DNA from: Prevotella sp. UBA2739
GTDB lineage: Bacteria > Bacteroidota > Bacteroidia > Bacteroidales > Bacteroidaceae
Reading direction: 5' to 3'
Assembly (NCBI GenBank): GCA_002353525.1
Contig: DEJV01000055.1
Location: forward strand, 40,783 to 80,905
Length of the DNA: 40,123 bases
The position numbers and the translations under genes were made by a program. Shown here in pieces: positions 8,812 through 15,843 of the stretch; positions within the stretch are counted from its first letter, which is position 1; every line of letters starts with the position of its first letter. The notes beneath the pieces were generated by a model. It was not told the DNA's origin, ran no database searches, and saw only the letters and a program-made list of their open reading frames with translations.

Positions 8812-9261
8812 TCAGAAAGGCATGGTCATGATTTTCTCCAATTCGTTGCTGAAATCCTCGTCGCTCAAGAACGTCTGTTCCAAATTGCCTTCTGCCCAAA
8901 TCTCAATGGTATCGTCGTTGCCAATGAAACGAATGGCCTGCTCGATGCCGGCCGCCTGCAATAACCGTTTCGATATCAGCAACCGCCCGTTACCATCAAG
9001 GGTGATAAGTTCGGCTTGCGATGTGAACTGTCTGAACAAACCCTCCTGCGCCTTGTTCCACATGCTCAATTGCTTCCTCAGCATGTCGGTACGTTCGTTC
9101 CACACCGACTCGGGATAAATGACGAGGCATTTCTCATGTACGTGCTGGCGAATCATCAGTCGCTCCTCGCCCGATGCCTGGAGCACCTTGCGGAAAACAG
9201 CCGGCAGGAAAGCCCTTCCTTTTGCGTCTGTCTTAGCTTCTATGTTACCTAAAAAACGCAT
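8812..9261 (-). CDS. mraZ: MraZ, transcriptional regulator of the dcw operon
   Basis: MraZ is a ring-forming DNA-binding protein of the SpoVT/AbrB fold that represses its own dcw operon in several bacteria. The 149-residue sequence has the two expected swapped-hairpin repeats, D-A-K-G-R-A-F-L-P-A-V-F-R (about 12-24) and D-G-N-G-R-L-L-I-S-K-R-L-L (about 90-102). It is the first gene of the operon. The start at 9261 gives MRFLGNIEAKTDAKGR, the normal MraZ N-terminus, and lies about 25 nt downstream of the predicted transcription start. Its own predicted operator lies immediately upstream (9308-9333). Confidence 0.96.
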   Translation of the reverse strand: MRFLGNIEAKTDAKGRAFLPAVFRKVLQASGEERLMIRQHVHEKCLVIYPESVWNERTDMLRKQLSMWNKAQEGLFRQFTSQAELITLDGNGRLLISKRLLQAAGIEQAIRFIGNDDTIEIWAEGNLEQTFLSDEDFSNELEKIMTMPF

Positions 9262-9290
9262 ACGTACATATTAAAAATGGATTTCGGCTT

Positions 9291-9333
9291 CAAAATTACA
9301 TAAAATTCCCCACAATCCACCACTTTTCACCAC
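9291..9333 (-). promoter_or_regulatory. mraZ/dcw promoter with three-box MraZ operator
   Basis: On the minus strand a -7 box TAATTTTG (9298-9291) fits the Bacteroidota consensus TAnnTTTG and lies about 30 nt before the mraZ ATG. Just upstream are three direct repeats of GTGGnG (plus-strand CCCCAC 9308-9313, CACCAC 9318-9323, CACCAC 9328-9333), spaced exactly 10 bp. MraZ sites in E. coli and mollicutes are likewise three or more GTGG/TGGG-containing boxes repeated every 10 bp. The boxes occupy the -33 region, so bound MraZ would exclude RNA polymerase. The box identity is seen in the sequence; binding is inferred. Confidence 0.75.
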
Positions 9334-9427
9334 AAATTTTTCAAAAAGCTGCATTTTTCTTGATTTACATCCTCGACAAGGAGATTTTACGGCAGAGAGT
9401 TCTTCAGACAAAGAGAGCTTTTCGTGG

Positions 9428-9602
9428 TACAGACATAGAGGTTTTTCGACATAGAGACATAGAGACTTTTATAGACAAAGCAAATACAGTTGCCTCCATA
9501 TTTCTATCTCGCCATACAAGAATTTCTATCTCACCTGGCAAGAACCACATCAGTACCAAAAATCTCTATGTCTCTATGTCGAAAAAACACTCTATGTCTA
9601 CA
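9428..9602. repeat. Long imperfect inverted repeat made of GACATAGAGA words
   Basis: The left arm (about 9428-9465) and right arm (about 9563-9602) are near-perfect reverse complements. Both contain TTTTTCGACATAGAGACATAGAGA (or its complement) plus an outer AGACATAGAG copy, with about 97 bp between the arms. The arms are built from a 10-bp word, GACATAGAGA. It lies in the 507-bp gap between divergent mraZ and the acyltransferase gene. It could be a small non-autonomous element, a large RNA hairpin, or the product of repeat expansion followed by inversion. No protein is encoded here. Confidence 0.75.
9501..9544. repeat. Two tandem 22-bp units
   Basis: TTTCTATCTC-GCCATAC-AAGAA and TTTCTATCTC-ACCTGGC-AAGAA lie head to tail at 9501-9522 and 9523-9544. 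Ends are identical and only a central 7-nt block differs. The pair lies in the loop of the inverted repeat 9428-9602. The 22-bp period is the same as in the larger arrays at 14053, 14231 and 36282. Confidence 0.65.
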
Positions 9603-9620
9603 AAACACCGACCGGCAGGC

Positions 9621-9653
9621 CAATTATCAATTGTCAATTGTCAATTATCAATT
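9621..9653. repeat. Short AT-rich tandem repeat, CAATTATCAATTGT type
   Basis: TCAATT is repeated four times as CAATTATCAATTGTCAATTG and the following TCAATTATCAATT. Related 7-8-bp words recur at other gene junctions here (15737-15790, 23779-23803, 30217-30259). No function is assigned. Confidence 0.6.
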
Positions 9654-9735
9654 AAAAAATGTTCCATATGTCGAAAAAAAAATAGCAGTCTGCAATTTTT
9701 TTGTGAAAAAAGGAGCGTTTTTGAAAAAATAGCGT

Positions 9736-9743
9736 TATTTTTG
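9736..9743 (+). promoter_or_regulatory. -7 promoter box for the acyltransferase gene
   Basis: TATTTTTG matches TAnnTTTG and ends 25 bp before the ATG at 9769. No -33 TTTG at the usual 19-22 bp spacing is seen; the nearest TTTG (9720-9723) is only 12 bp away. It supports the ATG at 9769 rather than the in-frame TTG at 9748. Confidence 0.5.
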
Positions 9744-9768
9744 CAAATTGTTAGTATCATTTAATAGC

Positions 9769-10587
9769 ATGAAGCAAATTACAGAGAAAACGGTCGACGT
9801 AGATGACATTCTTCGTAGTAAGATAGGACCCAAGGCAAAATATGTGCCTACAGGGTGGCTCAAACGCATTGTCCATCAGGACGAGGTGAACCGCTATTTG
9901 TGGGAAAGCCGCGACAAAACGGGTGTGGAATGGCTTGAAGAATGCGTACGCTATCTGGACATGACGCTCCAACTGGAAGACGTGGAGAATCTTCCCGACA
10001 AAAACGACGGCCGTCTCTATACCTTCGTCAGCAACCACCCGTTGGGCGGCGCCGATGGTGTTGCGCTCGGTTCGATTATCGGCCGGCATTATGACGGGCG
10101 ATTCCGTTATCTGGTGAACGACATTCTGATGAACCTGCCTGGCCTGGCACCTGTTTGCATACCTATCAACAAGACAGGCAAGCAAAGCCGCGATTTCCCT
10201 GCTATGGTAGAGGCTGGTTTCCAAAGCGATAACCACATGCTGATGTTCCCGGCAGGTATCTGCTCTCGAAAAATCAACGGCCAGATTCACGACATCCCCT
10301 GGAAGAAAACCTTCATCACCAAAAGTGTACAGTACAAACGCGATATAGTGCCCATCCATTTTGGCGGGCAGAATTCCGAGTTTTTCTACAAACTGGCTAA
10401 TTTCAGCGACAAATACGTGAAAAAGGTCAATATTGCTATGCTATTCTTGGTCGATGAAATGTACAAAAATGTGCATAAGACCTTCCGCGTAGCCTTCGGC
10501 AAACCCATTCCCTGGCAGACTTTCGACAAGTCAAAATCACCGATGGAATGGGCTAAATATGTAGAAGACAAAGTTTACGAACTCTAG
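9769..10587 (+). CDS. PlsC-type O-acyltransferase, probable glycine-lipid synthesis (GlsA-like)
   Basis: The 272-residue protein contains a lysophospholipid acyltransferase core. The block S-N-H90-P-L-G-G-A-D96-G is motif I (the catalytic His-Asp pair, here with five residues between them), and PVCIPINK, MLMFPAGICSR and IVPIHFGG are the later motifs. There is no signal peptide, and the association is presumably with the cytoplasmic face of the inner membrane. The next gene, 24 bp downstream, is a GNAT-like acyl-ACP N-acyltransferase. The pair matches the two-gene glycine-lipid system of Bacteroides (GlsB N-acylates an amino acid, GlsA O-acylates the product) and parallels OlsB/OlsA of ornithine lipids. 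The amino-acid head group cannot be read from sequence. A general phospholipid acyltransferase role is the alternative. Confidence 0.82.
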   Translation: MKQITEKTVDVDDILRSKIGPKAKYVPTGWLKRIVHQDEVNRYLWESRDKTGVEWLEECVRYLDMTLQLEDVENLPDKNDGRLYTFVSNHPLGGADGVALGSIIGRHYDGRFRYLVNDILMNLPGLAPVCIPINKTGKQSRDFPAMVEAGFQSDNHMLMFPAGICSRKINGQIHDIPWKKTFITKSVQYKRDIVPIHFGGQNSEFFYKLANFSDKYVKKVNIAMLFLVDEMYKNVHKTFRVAFGKPIPWQTFDKSKSPMEWAKYVEDKVYEL

Positions 10588-10611
10588 TTATCATTGAAAA
10601 ACCACACAACG

Positions 10612-11604
10612 ATGCAACAAGATATCATCCAACCCGTAGACAAGCAGTTGCTCAAAGCCGAGCTGACACCTGAGCGCCAACTGAGAATGACGAACAAAAG
10701 CCATAATGAAATCTATATCATTACGGCTCACAACGCACCCAACGTGATGCGAGAGATTGGCCGGTTGCGCGAGATTGCCTTTCGTGAAGCTGGTGGCGGT
10801 ACCGGAAAGGAAATAGATATTGACGAGTTCGATACCTGCGAAAACTGCTACAAACAACTGATTGTATGGAACCCAGAGGCTGAGGAAATCATTGGCGGCT
10901 ATCGTTATCTGTGTGGAACGGACTGGGAGCTCGACGCTAGCGGACAGCCCATATTAGCCACCAGCCACATGTTCCATTTCTCGCAAAAGTTTTTGGATGA
11001 ATATATGTCGCGCACTATCGAGCTCGGCCGATCGTTCGTGTCGCTTCCTTATCAGAGTTCACGCATGGGAGCCAAAAGCCTGTTTGCGCTCGACAACCTA
11101 TGGGACGGATTGGGGGCACTTACCGTCATCAAACCCAATGTGAAGTATTTCTTTGGAAAAATGACCATGTATCCCTCGTATGTACGCAAGGGGCGCGACA
11201 TGATTCTATACTTCCTGAAGAAGCATTTCGACGACAAGGAGAACCTGATTATACCGATGAAACCGCTGAAAATAGAGACCGACGAGAAAGAGTTGGAGGC
11301 TCTCTTCTGCGAGGATAGTTTCAAGAAGGACTATCGCATCTTGAATGCTGAGGTGCGCAAACTGGGCTACAACATTCCCCCGTTGGTGAATGCCTACATG
11401 AGCTTGTCGCCTACCATGAAGCTTTTTGGCACAGCCATCAACTACGGCTTTGGCGATGTGGAGGAAACGGGTATTCTCATTGCGGTTGACGAGATTCTCG
11501 AGGAAAAGCGCATCCGCCACATCGACAGCTATATCCGCGAGCACCCAGAGGCTCTTCACATCACCTCTGGTGCCAACAAAGTGATTTACAAGGAAAAGAA
11601 ATAA
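10612..11604 (+). CDS. GNAT-like N-acyltransferase (hemolysin/OlsB family), probable glycine-lipid synthesis (GlsB-like)
   Basis: This 330-residue protein has the conserved block E-I-G-R-L-R-E-I-A-F-R-E-A-G-G-G (about 45-60), then D-I-D-E-F-D and later I-I-G-G-Y-R-Y, followed by ELGRSFV. These are hallmarks of the OlsB/hemolysin-type acyl-ACP-dependent N-acyltransferases (Acetyltransf_5 family). Such enzymes transfer a 3-hydroxyacyl chain to the amino group of glycine or ornithine. I place the start at ATG 10612; an in-frame TTG at 10594 would add six residues. Coupling to the O-acyltransferase gene just upstream supports synthesis of a two-acyl amino-acid membrane lipid. The assigned substrate is inference from Bacteroides homologues. 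Confidence 0.82.
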   Translation: MQQDIIQPVDKQLLKAELTPERQLRMTNKSHNEIYIITAHNAPNVMREIGRLREIAFREAGGGTGKEIDIDEFDTCENCYKQLIVWNPEAEEIIGGYRYLCGTDWELDASGQPILATSHMFHFSQKFLDEYMSRTIELGRSFVSLPYQSSRMGAKSLFALDNLWDGLGALTVIKPNVKYFFGKMTMYPSYVRKGRDMILYFLKKHFDDKENLIIPMKPLKIETDEKELEALFCEDSFKKDYRILNAEVRKLGYNIPPLVNAYMSLSPTMKLFGTAINYGFGDVEETGILIAVDEILEEKRIRHIDSYIREHPEALHITSGANKVIYKEKK

Positions 11605-11620
11605 AGCATCTTTAATCCTT

Positions 11621-13951
11621 ATGGACAGTCAATGGCGTAAACATCTATTGGTGCTGATACTGTTGAGTGTCGGCTATACTTGCACTTTGTTGGCTCAAAA
11701 CATCTCATTGGATGCAAGCCATCCTATTATTTTAAAAGGTAATTCTTTTGTTTACGACGGGAGAACGGTCGCCCTGAACGAGCGCACCATTCTTGTGAAC
11801 GGCCACTTACCCGACGCAAAACCTTGTCCCAACTATGTGTTCCGGTCGTTTCAATCGGCCATGAGTCATGTGCAAAGCTTGCCTGGCAGTGATCCCGTCC
11901 GGGTTTATCTGGCACCATATGTCTATTGGGTCAACAATCCCGATGTGCCTGAAGTGGCTGTAGGAAAAGATGGGCGCGAACCTTTCGGCATGACCATCAA
12001 CTACAAAAACCTCCATCTCATCGGTCTTACTTCAGATGCCAAGAATGTGGTACTCGCCTCACAGCGCGGACAGACGCAAGGGGCAATAGGCAATTTCACC
12101 ATGTTTGATTTTCATGGCGACAGCCTCCGGGTGAGCCATCTCACCATGGGTAACTATTGCAATGTAGACCTCGACTATCCGCTATTACCCGCATTGAGTA
12201 AGAAAAAGCGCAATGAGGCAATCACTCAGGCACATGTGGGCTACGTGCATGGTGCCTTCATGGCGGCACGAGACGTGCGTTTCATCAGCCGTCTGAACCT
12301 CAACCCGCTCAATGGGGCCGACCATTCAGAATACGACAGTTGCCACTTCGAATGTACCGACGACGCCATGAATGGCAACGCTGTGTACCGGCATTGCCAC
12401 ATCGACTTGTATGGACAGAAACCTTTTTGGAGCACTTTCGGAGCAGGAGCCGCTTTCATCGACTGTCATTTCAACGTGAAGAGCGACAACCGTGAGATGT
12501 ATTTCTGCAAGCAAGGCGGTCCGCTCACTCTTATCCGTTGCCATTATCATGCGCCATCGGTCAGCTATCTGGGCTGGACGGCCTACCCACAGCCATGGCT
12601 GCGGTGCTATCAACAGGAGTTTTGGCTGAATGGACGACCTTATATCATTGGCGACCGACAACTGGAGAACGCCGTCGTCGTGCCGAATCAACGCGATGTA
12701 AAGGGTCCGCTGTTCCTACCTATCAGCCAACATGAGGCCACCTTAGTGACGGGCGAGCAGCCACTCACACTTCATGCTGGCACCGCTGAAGACCGCATCC
12801 AATGGGAGGTGCCAGCGCAATATGCCGACTATGTGCAGCTATCGGCCACCAATGGACGGTCGATTACGGTAACAGCCAATAATCGTACCGATGAAATGGT
12901 TGCTTTTTGCATCGTAGCCCAATCAGGTGATGGCCGTGAGGCAGCTTGTCTTTTATCGGTGAAACCGTCGGTTTTGCCTCCTCCCGCTATAGTAAAACGG
13001 ACTAAAATAAGGCTGGAAAAGGACAGTGCATGGCTCGACTATCAGCTCGACCTGCAAGGTGCCAAGGATCAGTCGTCTATTATATGGTATGTCGACGGTA
13101 TTCCCGTGGGTGTCGGTAATGGTTTTCCGTTGAGTACAGGTTATGCGGGACACCTCCTGTCGGCCCGTTTGCAGCCCCGTTCATCGCGCAGTAATGCCGG
13201 CGAATGGATTGAGACAGACGGTAAGAAGTATCGTTTTCGCGTGAGGCATTTCATTGAAAGAGGAAAACTTGACACAGACTTCAGCCACTTTTATTGCGAC
13301 TGGCAACCTGAAATAAAGCCTGGTTTCTGGACTGTGGATGGCTTCAAGCCTGCCGACACAGCTGAGTTCCCATGGATTTTCAACCGCCAAAAGCCCATGT
13401 GGGAATATGGAAAAGGATTTAACGGTGCCGTTGGCGAAGGTCTTTTGCAGGCGCAACGGGGTGCAAGACTGATGTACACCCCGGCAGAAGGAATCTATGC
13501 CGACATGTCGCTCACCTTACAAGTAGATCCTACCAAGACTGCCGGACAGGGATTCGGTTCGGCCACTGGTCAGTATATGGATGTCTGTCTGAAGTTTGAC
13601 ACACGAACTCTTACGGGCTGCGGATTGCGCATCATCCGTACGGTGAAGCACGCCAAGGCCGTTGATTTCCTGTTAGTAGCTTACGAGAATGGTAAGGTAA
13701 GGCCCATCAGCGAGCCCATTTCAGCAACTTGTTACCGCACTGGCTGCACCATCAACCTGAAATTTACTGGCAACAAGTTGTCAGCTCATGTAGAAACCAC
13801 AACTCCCAAACCTGCCGACTCGCCATTACCTCATGTGGTAGATCTCTCGGCCGAAGTCGCAGGAAATGCATTTGGCGGAGTGGCCATCCAGCACACTGGT
13901 TCATGCGGCGAAAGCACCACCATGCTCCACCGGCTACAAGTAAGATGGTAG
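11621..13951 (+). CDS. Secreted right-handed beta-helix (pectin-lyase-fold) protein with C-terminal jelly-roll-like domain
   Basis: The 776-residue protein starts with a signal peptide (MDSQWRKHLLVLILLSVGY, cleavage expected after LLAQ). Residues about 55-350 have the short repeated strand-turn pattern of a right-handed beta-helix (FRSFQSAMSHVQ, NLHLIGLTSDAKNVVLAS, FDFHGDSLRVSHLTMGNY, DVRFISRL, YDSCHFECTDDAMNGNAVYRHC), similar to pectinesterase and lyase folds. The middle has Ig-like repeats, and the last 200 residues (about 560-776) resemble a concanavalin-like carbohydrate-binding domain. The catalytic class cannot be decided from sequence; pectinesterase-like or glycoside hydrolase activity is possible. 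The start lies 16 bp after the N-acyltransferase gene, so it may be read through from that operon, although the function looks unrelated. Confidence 0.7.
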   Translation: MDSQWRKHLLVLILLSVGYTCTLLAQNISLDASHPIILKGNSFVYDGRTVALNERTILVNGHLPDAKPCPNYVFRSFQSAMSHVQSLPGSDPVRVYLAPYVYWVNNPDVPEVAVGKDGREPFGMTINYKNLHLIGLTSDAKNVVLASQRGQTQGAIGNFTMFDFHGDSLRVSHLTMGNYCNVDLDYPLLPALSKKKRNEAITQAHVGYVHGAFMAARDVRFISRLNLNPLNGADHSEYDSCHFECTDDAMNGNAVYRHCHIDLYGQKPFWSTFGAGAAFIDCHFNVKSDNREMYFCKQGGPLTLIRCHYHAPSVSYLGWTAYPQPWLRCYQQEFWLNGRPYIIGDRQLENAVVVPNQRDVKGPLFLPISQHEATLVTGEQPLTLHAGTAEDRIQWEVPAQYADYVQLSATNGRSITVTANNRTDEMVAFCIVAQSGDGREAACLLSVKPSVLPPPAIVKRTKIRLEKDSAWLDYQLDLQGAKDQSSIIWYVDGIPVGVGNGFPLSTGYAGHLLSARLQPRSSRSNAGEWIETDGKKYRFRVRHFIERGKLDTDFSHFYCDWQPEIKPGFWTVDGFKPADTAEFPWIFNRQKPMWEYGKGFNGAVGEGLLQAQRGARLMYTPAEGIYADMSLTLQVDPTKTAGQGFGSATGQYMDVCLKFDTRTLTGCGLRIIRTVKHAKAVDFLLVAYENGKVRPISEPISATCYRTGCTINLKFTGNKLSAHVETTTPKPADSPLPHVVDLSAEVAGNAFGGVAIQHTGSCGESTTMLHRLQVRW

Positions 13952-14052
13952 TTTTAGCAGAACTTTTCTACTGAGGATTTTTCAATAAAAAAATAGCATA
14001 TAGTATCATATAAGCATCAGGGAAAAGGGGATTTTTCGATTTTAGAAGACTA

Positions 14053-14183
14053 TTCTGTGATTCTAGAAAGCCGTTCTGCGTTTCTAGAAGATATGTTTAC
14101 GTATTGTAAAAGGCATATTTATGCTTTGCAAAAGGCATATTTGCGACTCGTAAATGGCATATTTACATATCACAAAAAGCCAC
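14053..14183. repeat. Array 1: six 22-bp dyad units
   Basis: Units start at 14053, 14074, 14096, 14118, 14140 and 14162 (steps 21, 22, 22, 22, 22). Each has about 15 bp with dyad symmetry plus a short spacer resembling AGGCATA. Examples are TTTAC-GTATT-GTAAA (unit 3) and TTCT-GTGATTCT-AGAA (unit 1). Arm sequences differ between units (TTCT/AGAA, TTTAC/GTAAA, TTTGCG/CGTAAA), yet most units keep the dyad. The array occupies the non-coding gap 13952-14429; the first 100 bp of that gap (13952-14052) is AT-rich and I see nothing definite in it. Confidence 0.8.
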
Positions 14184-14230
14184 CTCGTAAAAATCATATG
14201 TATTCGCATCGTAGATTATTGCTAAGTTAC

Positions 14231-14340
14231 AACCGTTCAAACTACCATTTACAACGGTTACAACTACCACTTACAACGGTTACAACTGTCACTTACAACG
14301 GTTATAACTGTCACTTACAACGGTTATAACTGCCACTTAT
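14231..14340. repeat. Array 2: five 22-bp units with AACGGTT core
   Basis: AACCGTT at 14231 and AACGGTT at 14253, 14275, 14297 and 14319 recur at exactly 22 bp. The unit is AACGGTT-ACAACTACC-ACTTAC, with drift to GTTATAACTGTC in the last copies. It ends about 90 bp before the serpin start codon. Sequence is unrelated to array 1, but the period is identical. Between the array and the serpin gene lie a perfect palindrome TTGCATGCAA (14367-14376) and CACC-TAAC-GGTG (14383-14394), and a weak -7-like TGACTTTG (14362-14369). Confidence 0.8.
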
Positions 14341-14429
14341 CTAATGCATAGAAAAAATATGTGACTTTGCATGCAAGATTTCACACCTAACGGTGTTTAG
14401 AGAGTAAAAGAACCACAAAAATAATCATT

Positions 14430-15740
14430 ATGATGAAATCTGTTCAAACACTCTCTATTGCAGTCCTTACCACAATTACAGTACTGCTGTCGGCCTGCTC
14501 GTCATCGGAGACTATTGCTGACAACCTGCCCGACAACTACATTATTAATATGGTGTATCCCAAACAAAACATCCAGCTCAACGCAGAACAGCTGCGCTTT
14601 GTGATGGACAATAATGCTTTCGCATACGACTTTTTCAACCGTGTGAGTGCCATCGACGGCAACAAAAGCAGCTTCTGCTCGCCTCTGAGCGTAAGTTATA
14701 TGCTCGGTATGCTGCAAGCTGGCGCCACTGGTGAGACACGTAACCAGATTCTGAAAGTGATGCGAATGGATGGAAGCACGGTCGACGGATTGAACGACTA
14801 TTGTGCGAAACTAACGAAAGAACTGCCTGGATTGGATGAGAAAGTAACGCTCGATATTGCCAACAGCATCTATGTAAACAACCGCAAAGGAACCATCCGT
14901 GACACTTATGCTGCCGACATGAACCGCTATTATGATGCACCAGTCGCCAACCTCGATTTCGACAACCCATCCACACTCGGTATCATTAACGGCTGGTGCA
15001 ACGATAAAACACGGGGAATGATACCAGAAATTCTCGATGAAATCGATCAAAATTGCGTGATGTATCTCTTAAATGCCATTTATTACAAGGCAGACTGGAC
15101 TGAGAAATTTGAAAAGAAATACACCCGACAGGAACCGTTCGCTACTGCTTCGGGGAGCACTAAAGAACTGCCTATGATGCACCAGCGTGTGAGAGCGGAG
15201 TGGGGCGAATGTAGCGACTATACCACCATCGACCTGCCTTACGGCGACGGATCTTTCAGCATGACCATTTTCTTACCAAAGAATGGCAAAAGCACCGACG
15301 ACGTTTTGAGCCGAATGGAGTTTGACTTGTCACCGAAGTGCGGCAACTCAAACTGGGACTACCGTGCTAGCGTGTGTGATGTGGATGTCAAGATACCTCG
15401 TTTTGTAACAGCCACCGAGATGGACAAGCTTCCCAAAGTGCTCTCAGCGATGGGCATGCCGCTGGCTTTCGACCCTGTATATGCCGAATTCACCGAGATG
15501 GTGAACGAGGGAACGCTCTATGTGAACATGATGAAACAGAAGGCCAAAATAGAGGTAAACGAGGAAGGATCGGAGGCTGCTGCCGTCACTATAGCAGGGA
15601 TGGAATTTACAACGGCCATTCACCATGAGCCCGTCTATGAGAAACGTGAGTTCCATGCCAACCATCCCTTCGTATACCTCATCCGCGAGCGCTCCACCAA
15701 CATCATCCTGTTCATGGGCAAATACATGGGAGAAGATTGA
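14430..15740 (+). CDS. Lipoprotein serpin (serine/cysteine protease inhibitor)
   Basis: The 436-residue protein has a lipoprotein signal peptide with lipobox L-S-A-C23, followed by a full serpin fold: FAYDFFNRVSAIDGNKSSFCSPLSVSYMLGMLQAGA, then NAIYYKADW, and the C-terminal F-H-A-N-H-P-F-V-Y-L-I. The reactive-loop hinge E378-E-G-S-E-A-A-A-V-T has small side chains at P15-P9, as in inhibitory serpins that insert the loop into sheet A. Counting from the hinge puts P1-P1' near T394-T395, but the loop is about eight residues longer than in antitrypsin, so this is uncertain. It is probably anchored in the outer membrane to block host or microbial proteases. It lies next to the PUL but converges with its regulator, so it is not part of that transcript. 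Confidence 0.92.
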   Translation: MMKSVQTLSIAVLTTITVLLSACSSSETIADNLPDNYIINMVYPKQNIQLNAEQLRFVMDNNAFAYDFFNRVSAIDGNKSSFCSPLSVSYMLGMLQAGATGETRNQILKVMRMDGSTVDGLNDYCAKLTKELPGLDEKVTLDIANSIYVNNRKGTIRDTYAADMNRYYDAPVANLDFDNPSTLGIINGWCNDKTRGMIPEILDEIDQNCVMYLLNAIYYKADWTEKFEKKYTRQEPFATASGSTKELPMMHQRVRAEWGECSDYTTIDLPYGDGSFSMTIFLPKNGKSTDDVLSRMEFDLSPKCGNSNWDYRASVCDVDVKIPRFVTATEMDKLPKVLSAMGMPLAFDPVYAEFTEMVNEGTLYVNMMKQKAKIEVNEEGSEAAAVTIAGMEFTTAIHHEPVYEKREFHANHPFVYLIRERSTNIILFMGKYMGED

Positions 15741-15790
15741 GAATGGAGGATTGAGAATGGAGGATTGAGAATGGAGAATGGAGAATGGGG
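15737..15790. repeat. Minisatellite GATTGAGAATGGAG at converging gene ends
   Basis: TTGAGAATGGAGGA is repeated, then decays into GAATGGAGAATGGGGAGG, starting at the serpin stop codon and filling half of the 103-bp gap to the convergent regulator gene. I see no clear terminator hairpin here. Confidence 0.6.
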
Positions 15791-15843
15791 AGGAAAGTGA
15801 TTCGTTTTTGAGCAGAGAATATGGGGACTGATTCCTATGACGG

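Noticed and set aside
14053..14340. CRISPR array
   Set aside because: The unit is only 22 bp including spacer, there are no 30-bp-class variable spacers, and no cas genes are near.
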